Positions 1-8,727 of a stretch of 64,000 nucleotides of DNA are shown here, in pieces. The notes under the pieces are model-generated. The model saw only the letters and a list, made by a program, of their open reading frames with translations. It was not told where the DNA came from and did not search any database. This stretch comes from Ruminiclostridium herbifermentans. Lineage in GTDB: Bacteria > Bacillota > Clostridia > Acetivibrionales > DSM-1351. A program made the position numbers and the translations under genes. The DNA lies in contig NZ_CP061336.1 of the NCBI RefSeq assembly GCF_005473905.2, positions 2,100,501 through 2,164,500 of the forward strand, read 5' to 3'. Position 1 is the stretch's first letter; each line of letters starts with the position of its first letter.

Positions 1-121
1 TTGATAAGTCTAAAAAACTTAAATTGCAACTAGGAAAGATGAATTAATGTAATAAGTTGCTTACACCTTGATATGCAAATTAGTATAACACAAGAGATAT
101 GTTGTGTAAAATATTACCAAA

Positions 122-1021
122 TTATAAGCCCATTATTTCCAAGACACTTTTTATATCTTCAGGAAGCTCAGCATTAAAAATAATTTCTTTTTTAGTTTCT
201 GGATGAAGAATTTTAGTAGTGTGAGAATGTAAAGCTTGTCTTGAAATTAGAAAATCTCTGTTATCTGAATACAGTGTATCTCCATAAATGGGGAAGCCCA
301 TTGCTTGACAGTGAACTCTAATTTGGTGTGTTCTGCCAGTTTCTAACTTAAATTTAAGCAAAGCTGTATTGTATTGTGGAGAACTCTTTAACACCTCATA
401 GTGAGTAATAGATGGTGCCCCAGTGACTGAAATCCATCTTAGCATAATGCTTTCAGGCTTTCTTTCTATAGGTAGATTTATTGTATCCTTTTTGTTGACA
501 GGAATACCTTGAACAATGCCTAAATACTCTTTTTCGAATATTTTATCTTGCATTTGTTGTATTAAAACATCTTGCGCAAACTGATTTTTTGCAAATATTA
601 TGATGCCGGAGGTTTCTCTGTCAAGTCTGCTAACTGGTCTGACTTTTTTTGTAATTCCTTTTTGCTTAAGATAATAAACAATTCCATTGGCAATAGTTGA
701 ATTGGGATGATTAAAGGTTGGATGAACAACAATTCCTGGCTGTTTATTAAGTACTAGAAGGCAATCATCCTCATAGATAATATCTATAGGAATATTTTGA
801 GGTTCAATATTATCGCAGTCTTCTTCAAGTTCAAGTTCAGCTTTAAGTACCTCATTTTCGCTTACAATATAATTGGTTTTAACAGGTATATTATTTATCG
901 TAATTTTGTTTTGTAGTTTTAGTTTATTGATAAACTTTGTGGAAAGCTGCAACCTATTTCTTAAAATAAACCTTACAGGCTTTCCTACATCATTTTTGTC
1001 TATAGTATGTTCTAATATCAT
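122..1021 (-). CDS. RluA-family RNA pseudouridine synthase
   Basis: Isomerises specific uridines in rRNA or tRNA to pseudouridine. An N-terminal S4-like RNA-binding segment (about residues 5-70) precedes the catalytic domain. The active-site motif SRLDRETSG carries the expected catalytic aspartate, and GRTHQIRVH lies near the C-terminus. The frame could open 10 codons earlier, but the ATG at 1021 has AACCTCC (GGAGGTT on the coding strand) at the right distance, so I place the start there, giving 299 aa. It is a single gene facing left. A second family member lies at 24276. Which position it modifies cannot be told from sequence alone. Confidence 0.9.
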   Translation of the reverse strand: MILEHTIDKNDVGKPVRFILRNRLQLSTKFINKLKLQNKITINNIPVKTNYIVSENEVLKAELELEEDCDNIEPQNIPIDIIYEDDCLLVLNKQPGIVVHPTFNHPNSTIANGIVYYLKQKGITKKVRPVSRLDRETSGIIIFAKNQFAQDVLIQQMQDKIFEKEYLGIVQGIPVNKKDTINLPIERKPESIMLRWISVTGAPSITHYEVLKSSPQYNTALLKFKLETGRTHQIRVHCQAMGFPIYGDTLYSDNRDFLISRQALHSHTTKILHPETKKEIIFNAELPEDIKSVLEIMGL

Positions 1022-1562
1022 ATTAACCTCCATGCCATATATTGCACTCACGTACTATTTCAATAAAACATTGGTATATAGAAAATGTTATTTTTTCAAC
1101 CCATTTACTCAAAAATGCACAATGCCAGCACTAACTTTAATTTCGAGTTGTAAAGTATTTTGCTGGTGCTAACAGCAATGAAAAAATAAGTGAAAAGACA
1201 CTTGTGGCTTTACTCTACTCAAAAAAGCACAATGCTGTCACTAACTTTGTTCTCGAGATGTAAAGCATATTTATTATACAGTTTAAAAGCCGTTATGAAA
1301 AGAAGCTGGAAGAACAATATTATTAAGTTATTTCAATTGAGTTATTTCAGCATCAATAGTCATATTTGATTTTTTCTTAATAATGTGATAATTTATAAAA
1401 CTGCAGAAAATATAAAGATAAAATATGGTTATATACTTGGCAATGGTATATAATGCTTATAGGAAAAATGCTCAACATTAAAATGGTTTAATTATTATAA
1501 TTTTCGATATAAATTTAAGTATGGGCAAAGCAAAAACTAATAGAAAAAGAGGATTGTATTAA
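1022..1562. other. intergenic region with two direct repeats
   Basis: This is the divergent gap between the pseudouridine synthase and the PLP enzyme. It holds two 55-bp direct repeats at 1104-1158 and 1214-1268, about 82% identical by eye. Both begin with an ACTCAAAAA-type run and contain GCACAATGC, CACTAAC and TCGAG. Between them lies ACACTTGTGGCTTT, the core of a dispersed repeat seen again near 23.5 kb and 33.9-34.3 kb. The rest is AT-rich and shows no gene. Confidence 0.7.
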
Positions 1563-2852
1563 ATGAATTCAAGCACAATAGAATATCTAAAGAAAAATTT
1601 TGAAATAGACGATAAGGTTATTGAAATGGCAGAGCAGGCAGAGAAGGATGCAAAGCTTGTATTTGAACGTATAGATGAAATTAAGCAAATAAATCAGCTA
1701 AAAGTAATTAAGGCAATGCAGGATAATAAACTCAGCGATTCACATTTTAATGGAACAACGGGCTATGGCTATGACGACAGAGGAAGAGATGTGTTAGACA
1801 GCGTATATGCTGATGTGTTTTGTGCTGAGGACGCACTTGTAAGACATCATATTGTTTCAGGAACTCAAGCATTAGCATTGTGTCTGTTTGGAAATTTAAG
1901 ACCAGGTGATGAACTGGTTGCTGTTACAGGAAAGCCATATGATACACTTGAAGAGGTAATTGGCATTAGGGGAGAAAACTGTGGTTCCCTGAAAGAATTT
2001 GGAGTAACCTACAAACAGGTGAACTTAATGCCGGATGGCAAACCTAATTTAGAGCAAATTAAAGCTACTGTTTCTCCTAAAACAAAAATGGCTATGATTC
2101 AGCGCTCTAGAGGCTATTCATGGAGAGATGCACTGTGCATTGAGGATATAAAAAATATAGTTGATACTATTAAAGCAATAAATACAGATATTATTATAAT
2201 GGTGGACAATTGCTACGGTGAATTTGTTGAAGAGGTTGAGCCAACTCAAGTTGGAGCAGATATTATTGCAGGTTCACTTATTAAAAATCCCGGGGGTGGA
2301 CTGGCAGTTACAGGAGGCTATATTGCTGGAAAGCGCCAATTGGTTGAGCAATGTGCCTATAGATTGACGTCACCAGGCTTAGGTAAAGAGGTTGGCGCAT
2401 CTCTTGGAAACAATAGGCTAATGTTTCAGGGATTATTTATGGCGCCTCATGTAGTGTCGGAGAGCCTTAAAGGAGCAGTATTTTGTGCTGCACTAATGAA
2501 ACTAGCAGGCTTTGAAATATTACCGTCACTTGAGGCAAAAAGAAGTGACATAATACAGGCAGTCAAGTTTAATAATGCAGATAGCTTAATTGCCTTTTGT
2601 CAGGGGATTCAAAAGGGCTCTCCTGTTGATTCCTATGTAACACCTCAGCCGTGGGACATGCCAGGTTACGATTCACAGGTTATTATGGCGGCAGGTGCCT
2701 TTGTTCAAGGCTCTTCAATAGAATTAAGTGCAGATGCGCCAATTAAAGAGCCTTATATCGCATACATGCAGGGTGGATTAGTATATGAGCATGTCAAATT
2801 GGGAAACATGATAGCATTACAGAAGCTAATTAATCAAGGAATGGTAAAATAG
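1563..2852 (+). CDS. methionine gamma-lyase family PLP enzyme (aluminium-resistance protein family)
   Basis: A 429-aa protein of the fold-type I PLP family annotated as methionine gamma-lyase family or aluminium resistance protein (YnbB of Bacillus). The PLP lysine is probably the one in GSLIKNPGGG, with HHIVSGTQA and the DNCYGEF stretch upstream as cofactor-binding elements. Length matches the family. AGAGGA precedes the ATG. The substrate is not established for this family, although a role on sulfur amino acids is usually assumed. The next gene starts 23 bp downstream, so the two may be co-transcribed. Confidence 0.88.
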   Translation: MNSSTIEYLKKNFEIDDKVIEMAEQAEKDAKLVFERIDEIKQINQLKVIKAMQDNKLSDSHFNGTTGYGYDDRGRDVLDSVYADVFCAEDALVRHHIVSGTQALALCLFGNLRPGDELVAVTGKPYDTLEEVIGIRGENCGSLKEFGVTYKQVNLMPDGKPNLEQIKATVSPKTKMAMIQRSRGYSWRDALCIEDIKNIVDTIKAINTDIIIMVDNCYGEFVEEVEPTQVGADIIAGSLIKNPGGGLAVTGGYIAGKRQLVEQCAYRLTSPGLGKEVGASLGNNRLMFQGLFMAPHVVSESLKGAVFCAALMKLAGFEILPSLEAKRSDIIQAVKFNNADSLIAFCQGIQKGSPVDSYVTPQPWDMPGYDSQVIMAAGAFVQGSSIELSADAPIKEPYIAYMQGGLVYEHVKLGNMIALQKLINQGMVK

Positions 2853-2875
2853 ATTTTATTTTAGGAGGCAAGCAA

Positions 2876-4129
2876 ATGAAGGGTGTATTCAAAAAGCAGA
2901 GTGTTAAAATAGGTACACTTATTTTGATAGTGTTTTTATTGATATACCTTCCAGCATTGCTCTATATTGTTAATAGTAATGGCGTTAAAACAGATTTACT
3001 GAGAATTGGAACAATAGAAGAAATACAAAATATAGATGGTGTTTTTGTGCGAAATGAAGAGGTTATTAATTCACCAGATACAGGTAGCTGCGTTATGGAT
3101 GCTGCTGAAGGGGAAAAGGTACCTGCCTATTATAGAATTGCATCGGTAGTTAAGAATGTACCTGTTTCCACGTATGAAGAATTAAAAAAGAAGGAATTAG
3201 AAATAGCTAGAGCACAAGAGGCACAACGGGAGAATGTATCCAAGTTTTCAGGCGATTTAAATAAAATGGATAACGAAATAATAAGCAAGGTAAAGGAATT
3301 AGCCCAGCAATCAGTTAGAGGAAGCTTGGTTGAAAGCAATGATACAATTAATAAAATAAACAGTATTGTTTATAAAAAGTCAGATGTTTTTGGTGATAAC
3401 AGTAAATCAGCAGCATATATTAACAAATTGAAAAATGAAAAGGCTGCTATTGAAAACAAATTAAATAAAAATATTGTAGAAGTAAAAACAAATTCAGCAG
3501 GTTTAATATCCTTTGCGGTTGATGGGTATGAAAGCGTTCTGACTCCTGATTCTATAAGAAATACTACTCCCAAAACATTAGATATGATAATTACAAAAGA
3601 GACAAACAGAGATTTTAATATAATAGATGCTAAGAAGGGAAAACCTATAGCAAAGCTGGTTAAGGGCTTAGAAAGTTATTTTATAGCAGCAGTAAATGAA
3701 AGTGAAAGCAGCGATTTTGCCTTAGATAGAAATGTAACAATTAGGATAAATGATACAGGTTACAGCATGGATTCAAAAATAATTTACAGTTCAGATGTTA
3801 TTGATGGTAAAAGAATTATTGCATTTAGATTTGATACTGGACTAAATGAAACTGTTGGGCTAAGGAGAATAAATGCTGATATTGTTTTATCAAGTTCAAG
3901 CGGATTAAAGGTTCCACACAGCTGCTTGATGAACATTGATAAGAAAAATAGGACTGCTGAAATATTCTTGGTAGATGGTATGACTGCAAAAAAAGTAAAA
4001 GTTCGTATTAATGGCATGAATAGCGATGCAGTAATTATTGATGAGATTGATGGACAAACATCAGTTTTATTATACAAAAAATATATATTAAATCCATTAA
4101 ATATACAGGAGGGGCAGATAATAAATTGA
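2876..4129 (+). CDS. HlyD-like membrane-anchored protein
   Basis: A 417-aa protein with one N-terminal membrane segment (about residues 12-34), followed by a lysine- and glutamate-rich, probably coiled-coil stretch (about 95-205) and a beta-rich C-terminal part. This matches the HlyD-like adaptor-domain proteins of clostridia found next to yggS and sepF. AGGAGG precedes the ATG. Its stop codon overlaps the TTG start of the next gene, so the two are translationally coupled. The location suggests a link to the cell envelope or division, but no transporter partner is seen and the function is inferred. Confidence 0.75.
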   Translation: MKGVFKKQSVKIGTLILIVFLLIYLPALLYIVNSNGVKTDLLRIGTIEEIQNIDGVFVRNEEVINSPDTGSCVMDAAEGEKVPAYYRIASVVKNVPVSTYEELKKKELEIARAQEAQRENVSKFSGDLNKMDNEIISKVKELAQQSVRGSLVESNDTINKINSIVYKKSDVFGDNSKSAAYINKLKNEKAAIENKLNKNIVEVKTNSAGLISFAVDGYESVLTPDSIRNTTPKTLDMIITKETNRDFNIIDAKKGKPIAKLVKGLESYFIAAVNESESSDFALDRNVTIRINDTGYSMDSKIIYSSDVIDGKRIIAFRFDTGLNETVGLRRINADIVLSSSSGLKVPHSCLMNIDKKNRTAEIFLVDGMTAKKVKVRINGMNSDAVIIDEIDGQTSVLLYKKYILNPLNIQEGQIIN

Positions 4130-4833
4130 TTGATTTAAGTATTAAAGAAAATCTAGACAATGTATTGTCAAGAATTAAGGCGGCTGCTGAGAAAAGCGGA
4201 AGAAAAGCCGAAGATATAAAATTAATCGCTGTTACAAAGACTGTTGATGTTGAAAGAATTAAAAGTGTATATAATTATGGAATTTTAGATATGGGGGAAA
4301 ATAGAGTTCAAGAACTTCTTGAAAAATATGATAAGCTTTCATCTGAATGCAGATGGCATTTAATTGGACATTTACAGACAAACAAAGTCAAATATATTGT
4401 CGATAAAGTGGATTTGATACATTCTGTAGATAGTATCCAATTGGCTAAAGAAATCCACTCTAGAGCATCAAAAATTGGCAAAAAAATGAATATTTTAGTG
4501 CAGGTAAATGTCTCTGGTGAGGAGAGTAAGTTTGGCATTAGTCCTCAGGAGGTAAATGAATTTATTAAAATAATTTCTGAATATGGTAATATTTCCGTAA
4601 GAGGATTGATGACAATTGCTCCATATGCTGAAAATACAGAGGATATAAGGGATGTTTTTAAAAAACTTTATAGCATATATATTGACATAAAGCAGAAAAA
4701 ATTAGATAATGTTAGTATGGATTATCTTTCCATGGGTATGAGTAACGATTTTGAAGTTGCAATTGAAGAGGGTGCGAATGTTGTCAGAATTGGTACTGAC
4801 ATATTTGGAAAGAGAGATTATACTAAAGTGTAA
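4126..4833 (+). CDS. YggS-family PLP homeostasis protein
   Basis: A 235-aa single-domain PLP-binding protein of the YggS/YlmE/PLPBP family, which acts in PLP balance and has no known catalysis. The family's lysine is in IKLIAVTKTVD (about residue 38). Other family motifs are ENRVQEL, WHLIGHLQTNK, VNVSGEESKFG, GLMTIAP and LSMGMSNDFEVAI. It starts at TTG inside the stop of the upstream gene, with GGAGGGG 10 bases before. It opens the ylmE-sepF-ylmG-ylmH-divIVA order known from Gram-positive bacteria. Confidence 0.93.
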   Translation: MIDLSIKENLDNVLSRIKAAAEKSGRKAEDIKLIAVTKTVDVERIKSVYNYGILDMGENRVQELLEKYDKLSSECRWHLIGHLQTNKVKYIVDKVDLIHSVDSIQLAKEIHSRASKIGKKMNILVQVNVSGEESKFGISPQEVNEFIKIISEYGNISVRGLMTIAPYAENTEDIRDVFKKLYSIYIDIKQKKLDNVSMDYLSMGMSNDFEVAIEEGANVVRIGTDIFGKRDYTKV

Positions 4834-4914
4834 TTTACATTTTACAAGATAAATTACATAAGGATCACATAAGGATAAAAATATAATTTACAAAAGATGC
4901 AGGAGGTATTTGAA

Positions 4915-5376
4915 ATGTCAAAACTTCTTAATAAGGTGTTCAATTTCGTTGGATGGGAAGCTATAGATGATGAGGATTTAGATCTTCAGGAAGAAACCTA
5001 TAACGATACCAAAAACGAGCCTATTCAAACACACTTTTTTAACAATTCTAAGAAGCAGCAGTCTGGTAAGGTAGTAAATATTCATAATGGAAATCAGTTC
5101 AAGATGGTTGTTGCTCAACCAGATACCTTTGATGATGCAAAGTATATTTGTGATCACTTAAAGAGCAATAAGCCTGTTGTTATCAATCTAGAGGGAATTG
5201 AAAAGCAGGATGCTCAGAGGATTATTGATTTCTTGAGCGGATCTATTTATGCACTTGATGGTTCAATCCAGAAGGTTTCCTGTGATATATTTGTAATAGC
5301 TCCAAACAGTGTAGATGTTAGTGGAGATTTAGATGACGAGATTAAAAACAAGACAGTTTTTCCATGGGCTAAATAG
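4915..5376 (+). CDS. sepF: cell division protein SepF
   Basis: SepF binds FtsZ polymers and the membrane and helps to build the division septum. The protein is 153 aa. It has a short N-terminal amphipathic membrane-binding start (MSKLLNKVFNFVG), an acidic linker, and a SepF core from about residue 58 to 140 (VVNIHNGNQFKM, KPVVINLEGI, RIIDFLSGSIYALDG). The frame opens six codons earlier, but the ATG at 4915 follows GGAGG with correct spacing and restores the conserved amphipathic N-terminus. It sits between yggS and yggT, as in Bacillus. Confidence 0.94.
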   Translation: MSKLLNKVFNFVGWEAIDDEDLDLQEETYNDTKNEPIQTHFFNNSKKQQSGKVVNIHNGNQFKMVVAQPDTFDDAKYICDHLKSNKPVVINLEGIEKQDAQRIIDFLSGSIYALDGSIQKVSCDIFVIAPNSVDVSGDLDDEIKNKTVFPWAK

Positions 5377-5405
5377 TTTATAATGTAATTATTGGAGGAT
5401 ATTTG

Positions 5406-5693
5406 ATGTACGCAATTTATATAGCAGTTGACTATGTATTAAAGATATTTGAAATTGCTCTTATTGCAAGAGTGTTATTGTCATGGCTGCCTATATCCAA
5501 AAACAATAAGCTTGTGGATTTGCTGTATATGATTACGGAACCTATACTAGCCCCTATACGTGGTATGCTCAGAAGATCAAGTTTTTTGAACAACTCAATG
5601 TTGTCAATGATTGATTTTTCTCCGATAGTTGCTTTTTTACTATGTGATGTGGTTAGGAATTTGATAATTATGGTTTTTAGATTATTATGGTGA
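5406..5693 (+). CDS. YggT-family membrane protein (YlmG)
   Basis: A 95-aa protein with two hydrophobic segments, about residues 1-25 and 65-93. Between them lie the family motifs RVLLSWLP and ITEPILAPIR. YggT/YlmG proteins are small membrane proteins encoded in division clusters, and their exact role is unsettled. I chose the ATG at 5406, seven bases after GGAGGA, over the TTG just before it. It lies between sepF and ylmH in a tight run of genes. Confidence 0.9.
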   Translation: MYAIYIAVDYVLKIFEIALIARVLLSWLPISKNNKLVDLLYMITEPILAPIRGMLRRSSFLNNSMLSMIDFSPIVAFLLCDVVRNLIIMVFRLLW

Positions 5694-5716
5694 TTTTTTA
5701 GATATTAGATAAATAT

Positions 5717-6502
5717 ATGGATAAAAATATACTAATTAAAATGGTTTCAAAGATTGAGGATAAGGTACTGGTTTCCAGACTTTTAGATAAAGTTGAACAA
5801 TGCCGTTATTCCTCTTTTGTGTACTCGGATTTTCTTTCTCCTTATGAAGCGGCTATTGCCAAGCGCATTTTGGACAAGGTAAGTGATGTTTTTTATACGT
5901 TTACAGGCGGATATGAGGGTGCAGAAAGAGTGATAGCTGTAATTAGCACTGATATTATTGATCAGGATATTGTGCTTAGCAATTCTCCTTTGAGTTTTTT
6001 AAGAATTACTCCTTCAATGGAGAAACCATTATCTCATCGAGACTATTTAGGTTCTCTGATGGGACTTGGCATAAAAAGAGAGAAAATTGGCGATATTTTA
6101 GTTTGCCAATCTCATGCAGATGTTTTTTTAATTGATAAAATTGCAGAATATATTTTATACAATTTGGACAAAATTGGGAATGTAAAGGTTAGCTGTGAAT
6201 TATTGAACTTGTATGAGTATACTCCTCCTCAAAAGAAGGAAAAAGTTATTAATACCACAGTAGCTTCCCTAAGAGCTGATTCAATTGCAGCTAGTGGATT
6301 TGGTGTTTCAAGAACAAAGGTCTTAGAATATTTTAAAGCGCAAAGAGTTAATGTTAATTGGGAAGTTGTTCAAAATCCTTCAAAGCAATTATCAGAAGGA
6401 GATACAATATCTATTCGGGGTAAAGGCAGGATAGTTTTAGAAAAAGTAGTTGGAACTACCAAGAAGGATAGAATTAGTATAGTGATTAAAAAATTTGAAT
6501 AA
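5717..6502 (+). CDS. YlmH-family S4-domain RNA-binding protein
   Basis: A 261-aa protein related to YlmH of Bacillus, which is encoded with the division genes and binds RNA or ribosomes. The N-terminal two thirds contains RDYLGSLMGLGIKREKIGDI, typical of the family. The C-terminal S4 domain (about 180-255) contains DSIAASGFGVSRTKVLEYFK and LSEGDTISIRGKG. No strong Shine-Dalgarno sequence precedes the ATG, which suggests coupling with yggT or weak initiation. Family members act in division-linked or ribosome-rescue processes; which applies here is not shown. Confidence 0.9.
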   Translation: MDKNILIKMVSKIEDKVLVSRLLDKVEQCRYSSFVYSDFLSPYEAAIAKRILDKVSDVFYTFTGGYEGAERVIAVISTDIIDQDIVLSNSPLSFLRITPSMEKPLSHRDYLGSLMGLGIKREKIGDILVCQSHADVFLIDKIAEYILYNLDKIGNVKVSCELLNLYEYTPPQKKEKVINTTVASLRADSIAASGFGVSRTKVLEYFKAQRVNVNWEVVQNPSKQLSEGDTISIRGKGRIVLEKVVGTTKKDRISIVIKKFE

Positions 6503-6624
6503 ATAATGCCAACAAAAATATTCTATTTAGATTTTTTTAGATTAGCAAGTTTTTTGCGAAAACTTTTACACATACATTCACTCAATCAACCTAAAATTTT
6601 GCATTTATGAAAGGATGCGTGACT

Positions 6625-7089
6625 ATGAATTATACTCCTAATGATCTTGACAATATGAAGTTTAAGAAGAGTTTTAGAGGTTATGATGAAGACCAGGTTA
6701 ATAGTGTTTTAGACAATGTAATTCAGGATTATGAGCTTTACATAAAAGAAAATATAGAGCTTAAAGATAGGATTTCTGTTTTAAATGAGGGAATTCAACA
6801 CTATAAGAACATTGAAGAATCTCTTCAAAACACTTTGATAGTTGCACAGCAAACAGGTGAGGAAATAAAGAAGAACTCATATGAGAAGGCTGAAAATATA
6901 ATCAAAGAAGCTGAACTCAGGGCTCAAAAGATAATAAATGATGCAAATCAAGAAGTAATAAAAATCCGTTTTGAGTATGAGGAAATGAAGAAGAGACTTC
7001 ACCTTTTCAAAACTAAATCTGAGACTTTAATATTATCTCAGCTTGAGTTATCAAAACAATTATTTAGTGATGATACTGATTTAGAGTAA
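6625..7089 (+). CDS. divIVA: DivIVA-domain septum/pole protein
   Basis: A 154-aa coiled-coil protein that marks curved membranes at septa and poles. The N-terminal DivIVA signature is clear (MNYTPNDLDNMKFKKSFRGY, then DEDQVNSVLD), followed by long heptad-rich helices to the C-terminus. An upstream in-frame ATG at 6607 exists, but the internal ATG at 6625 gives the conserved N-terminus and has GAAAGGATG upstream. It ends the ylm cluster. A gap of 122 bases separates it from ylmH, enough for its own promoter. Confidence 0.9.
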   Translation: MNYTPNDLDNMKFKKSFRGYDEDQVNSVLDNVIQDYELYIKENIELKDRISVLNEGIQHYKNIEESLQNTLIVAQQTGEEIKKNSYEKAENIIKEAELRAQKIINDANQEVIKIRFEYEEMKKRLHLFKTKSETLILSQLELSKQLFSDDTDLE

Positions 7090-7640
7090 TTATATTTGAA
7101 TTATGTTTGCTAATATAAACTTTGGATTAAATATTTGTAATTGTTTTATGTAATATAGGAAATTTATATATACAACCTACGCGAAATTATTTTAATAACA
7201 TGCGAAGGGGAGTTGAAGATAAACCCCATTATTTTTATATTGTAATTAGTTAATCATTTTTTGTAACAATGTAAAGATTGATAAATTTCCTTTATTTAAT
7301 ATATTATGGTTTTATCGTGTTGGTAAAAAATATCATTTAATGTAAGTATTTCCTATATATGAGGTATCAATTGAGTTTTCTTTTAAGTGTAAATAACTTC
7401 TGCCTTGTTTACACGTTGCTGGTGTAATGAAATTTCTTAAAAGAAAAAATTTTATATAGTATTTTGATGCTAATAGTAATTTTTAAGGTTTAATAAATAA
7501 TTGTGCTACTGTGCCTTAAATTAGCTAATGTTCTTTATGTTTTTTTATTATAGTTTTATCGTTCATTAACTCATATTTGAAATTGTATATGTAATTATCA
7601 ATTCAGGATTAAATCTTTGATTAGTGAAAAGCTGTTTTGT
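7090..7640. other. AT-rich intergenic region, no gene seen
   Basis: About 550 bases lie between the converging ends of divIVA and the HEAT-like gene. I see no open frame with a ribosome binding site and no convincing terminator. A GTTTACACGTTGCTGGTGT stretch near 7403 resembles one end of the dispersed repeat found at 23.5 and 33.9 kb and may be a decayed copy. Confidence 0.5.
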
Positions 7641-8267
7641 TTAGCAATTTGATGTAAGCTGCAATAACAATTCGATTTGTTTTTTTGTTTTCTTATCAAT
7701 TATTCCACCTAAAAGAGCTTTATTAATGTAATTTTCAATTTCATTGTTAGTTTGGTATTTCCTGATTTCAATAAGAACTCCTAATATATCTGTAAGTATA
7801 GGTTTTCGCATAGTTTCTTTAATATCAAGTATTTCTATAGACATAAGTTTTGCGGCAATTAAAATATGAAGATGTTTTTTAAAAGGTATTATTTTGTTTA
7901 GAGATTGAATGCATTGACGAATTGTTATTGGCTTCTCATCATTTAAAAGCATTAGGTAACTGGAAATACTATTATTAATTTTGTTTTGGCTATCCCATCT
8001 TACGTTTTCGGCGAGAAGCATTGCGCCTAGACTTCTTTGATATGAGTTTTCATTTTTCAGCTTCTCATTAAATGTATCCCAATATAAATACACATCATTA
8101 CAATAAATAGAACGATTTTGAAGTAAAAGAAAAGCAGCATATCTTATTTTATCATTTTTCTCATTAAGGAGTTCAATAAGAAGAGAAATATCATTTTTGT
8201 CAATTGTTTTTGCTAGTTCTGGCAATTCATCCTTTTCAAGAGAAAGAAGTATGTCAACTTTTTTCAT
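7641..8267 (-). CDS. HEAT-repeat-like protein of unknown function
   Basis: A 208-aa, almost entirely helical protein with repeated helix pairs such as IELLNEKNDKIRYAAFLLLQ and YLMLLNDEKPITIRQCIQSL. This is the pattern of HEAT/ARM repeats, which usually serve as protein-binding scaffolds. AGGAGG precedes the ATG at 8267. It faces left between two rightward genes. I do not recognise a specific family and see no signal peptide or membrane segment. Confidence 0.7.
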   Translation of the reverse strand: MKKVDILLSLEKDELPELAKTIDKNDISLLIELLNEKNDKIRYAAFLLLQNRSIYCNDVYLYWDTFNEKLKNENSYQRSLGAMLLAENVRWDSQNKINNSISSYLMLLNDEKPITIRQCIQSLNKIIPFKKHLHILIAAKLMSIEILDIKETMRKPILTDILGVLIEIRKYQTNNEIENYINKALLGGIIDKKTKKQIELLLQLTSNC

Positions 8268-8550
8268 AGCTATTATCCTCCTAAGCTAATTATGGTTATA
8301 AAAATGATGATTACTAGCGGAGATACTAAGATATAAAGAAGTAAGTGATTTTTGCAGTATAAATTAATTCTTGCGGGCTAAACACATTTTCTCTGCTATT
8401 AAGTTATTCATTTTTAATGTTATTTCCATAATTATACACTATTATATTAAAATGGAACAAGTTGCATCATCAATTTTATGTTAAAGTTTATAAAAGCATT
8501 TGCCGAACATTGTACTATAAAATACTGAATAGTAACAATTGTTAGTAAGG

Positions 8551-8617
8551 TTAGTTGGAAGGCATAAAACCCGTGTTGGTTGGGTGGTCCAAAACTGTTG
8601 GTTGGGCAGCCCAAAAC
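8551..8617. repeat. short tandem repeat with small hairpins upstream of ftsK
   Basis: Two adjacent 22-bp units (8574-8595 and 8596-8617, pattern TGTTGGTTGGGyrGyCCAAAA) differ at three positions. A third, more diverged unit lies at 8551-8573. The second unit holds a perfect small hairpin, TTGGG-CAG-CCCAA. The repeat ends about 27 bases before the putative ftsK -10 element. Confidence 0.75.
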
Positions 8618-8643
8618 CCGTTCTAGATAATAAGTGAGAAATG

Positions 8644-8652
8644 TGGTATAAT
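8644..8652 (+). promoter_or_regulatory. probable extended -10 promoter of ftsK
   Basis: TGGTATAAT is an extended -10 element about 75 bases upstream of the chosen ftsK start. No good -35 hexamer is visible 17 bases upstream, which fits an extended -10 promoter. This is sequence-based only. Confidence 0.45.
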
Positions 8653-8727
8653 TTCGTTTGAATGTTACATAGCCAAACTAACATAGCTATTAAGCTAATA
8701 CTGTTAATAAATATGAGAGGTGCACAA

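Noticed and set aside
873-1172. 99-residue rightward open frame at the left end
   Set aside because: It is antisense to the start of the pseudouridine synthase gene and has no supporting signals.
7195-7235. Terminator after divIVA (GGGG...CCCC)
   Set aside because: There are only four pairs with a 13-base loop, too weak to call.
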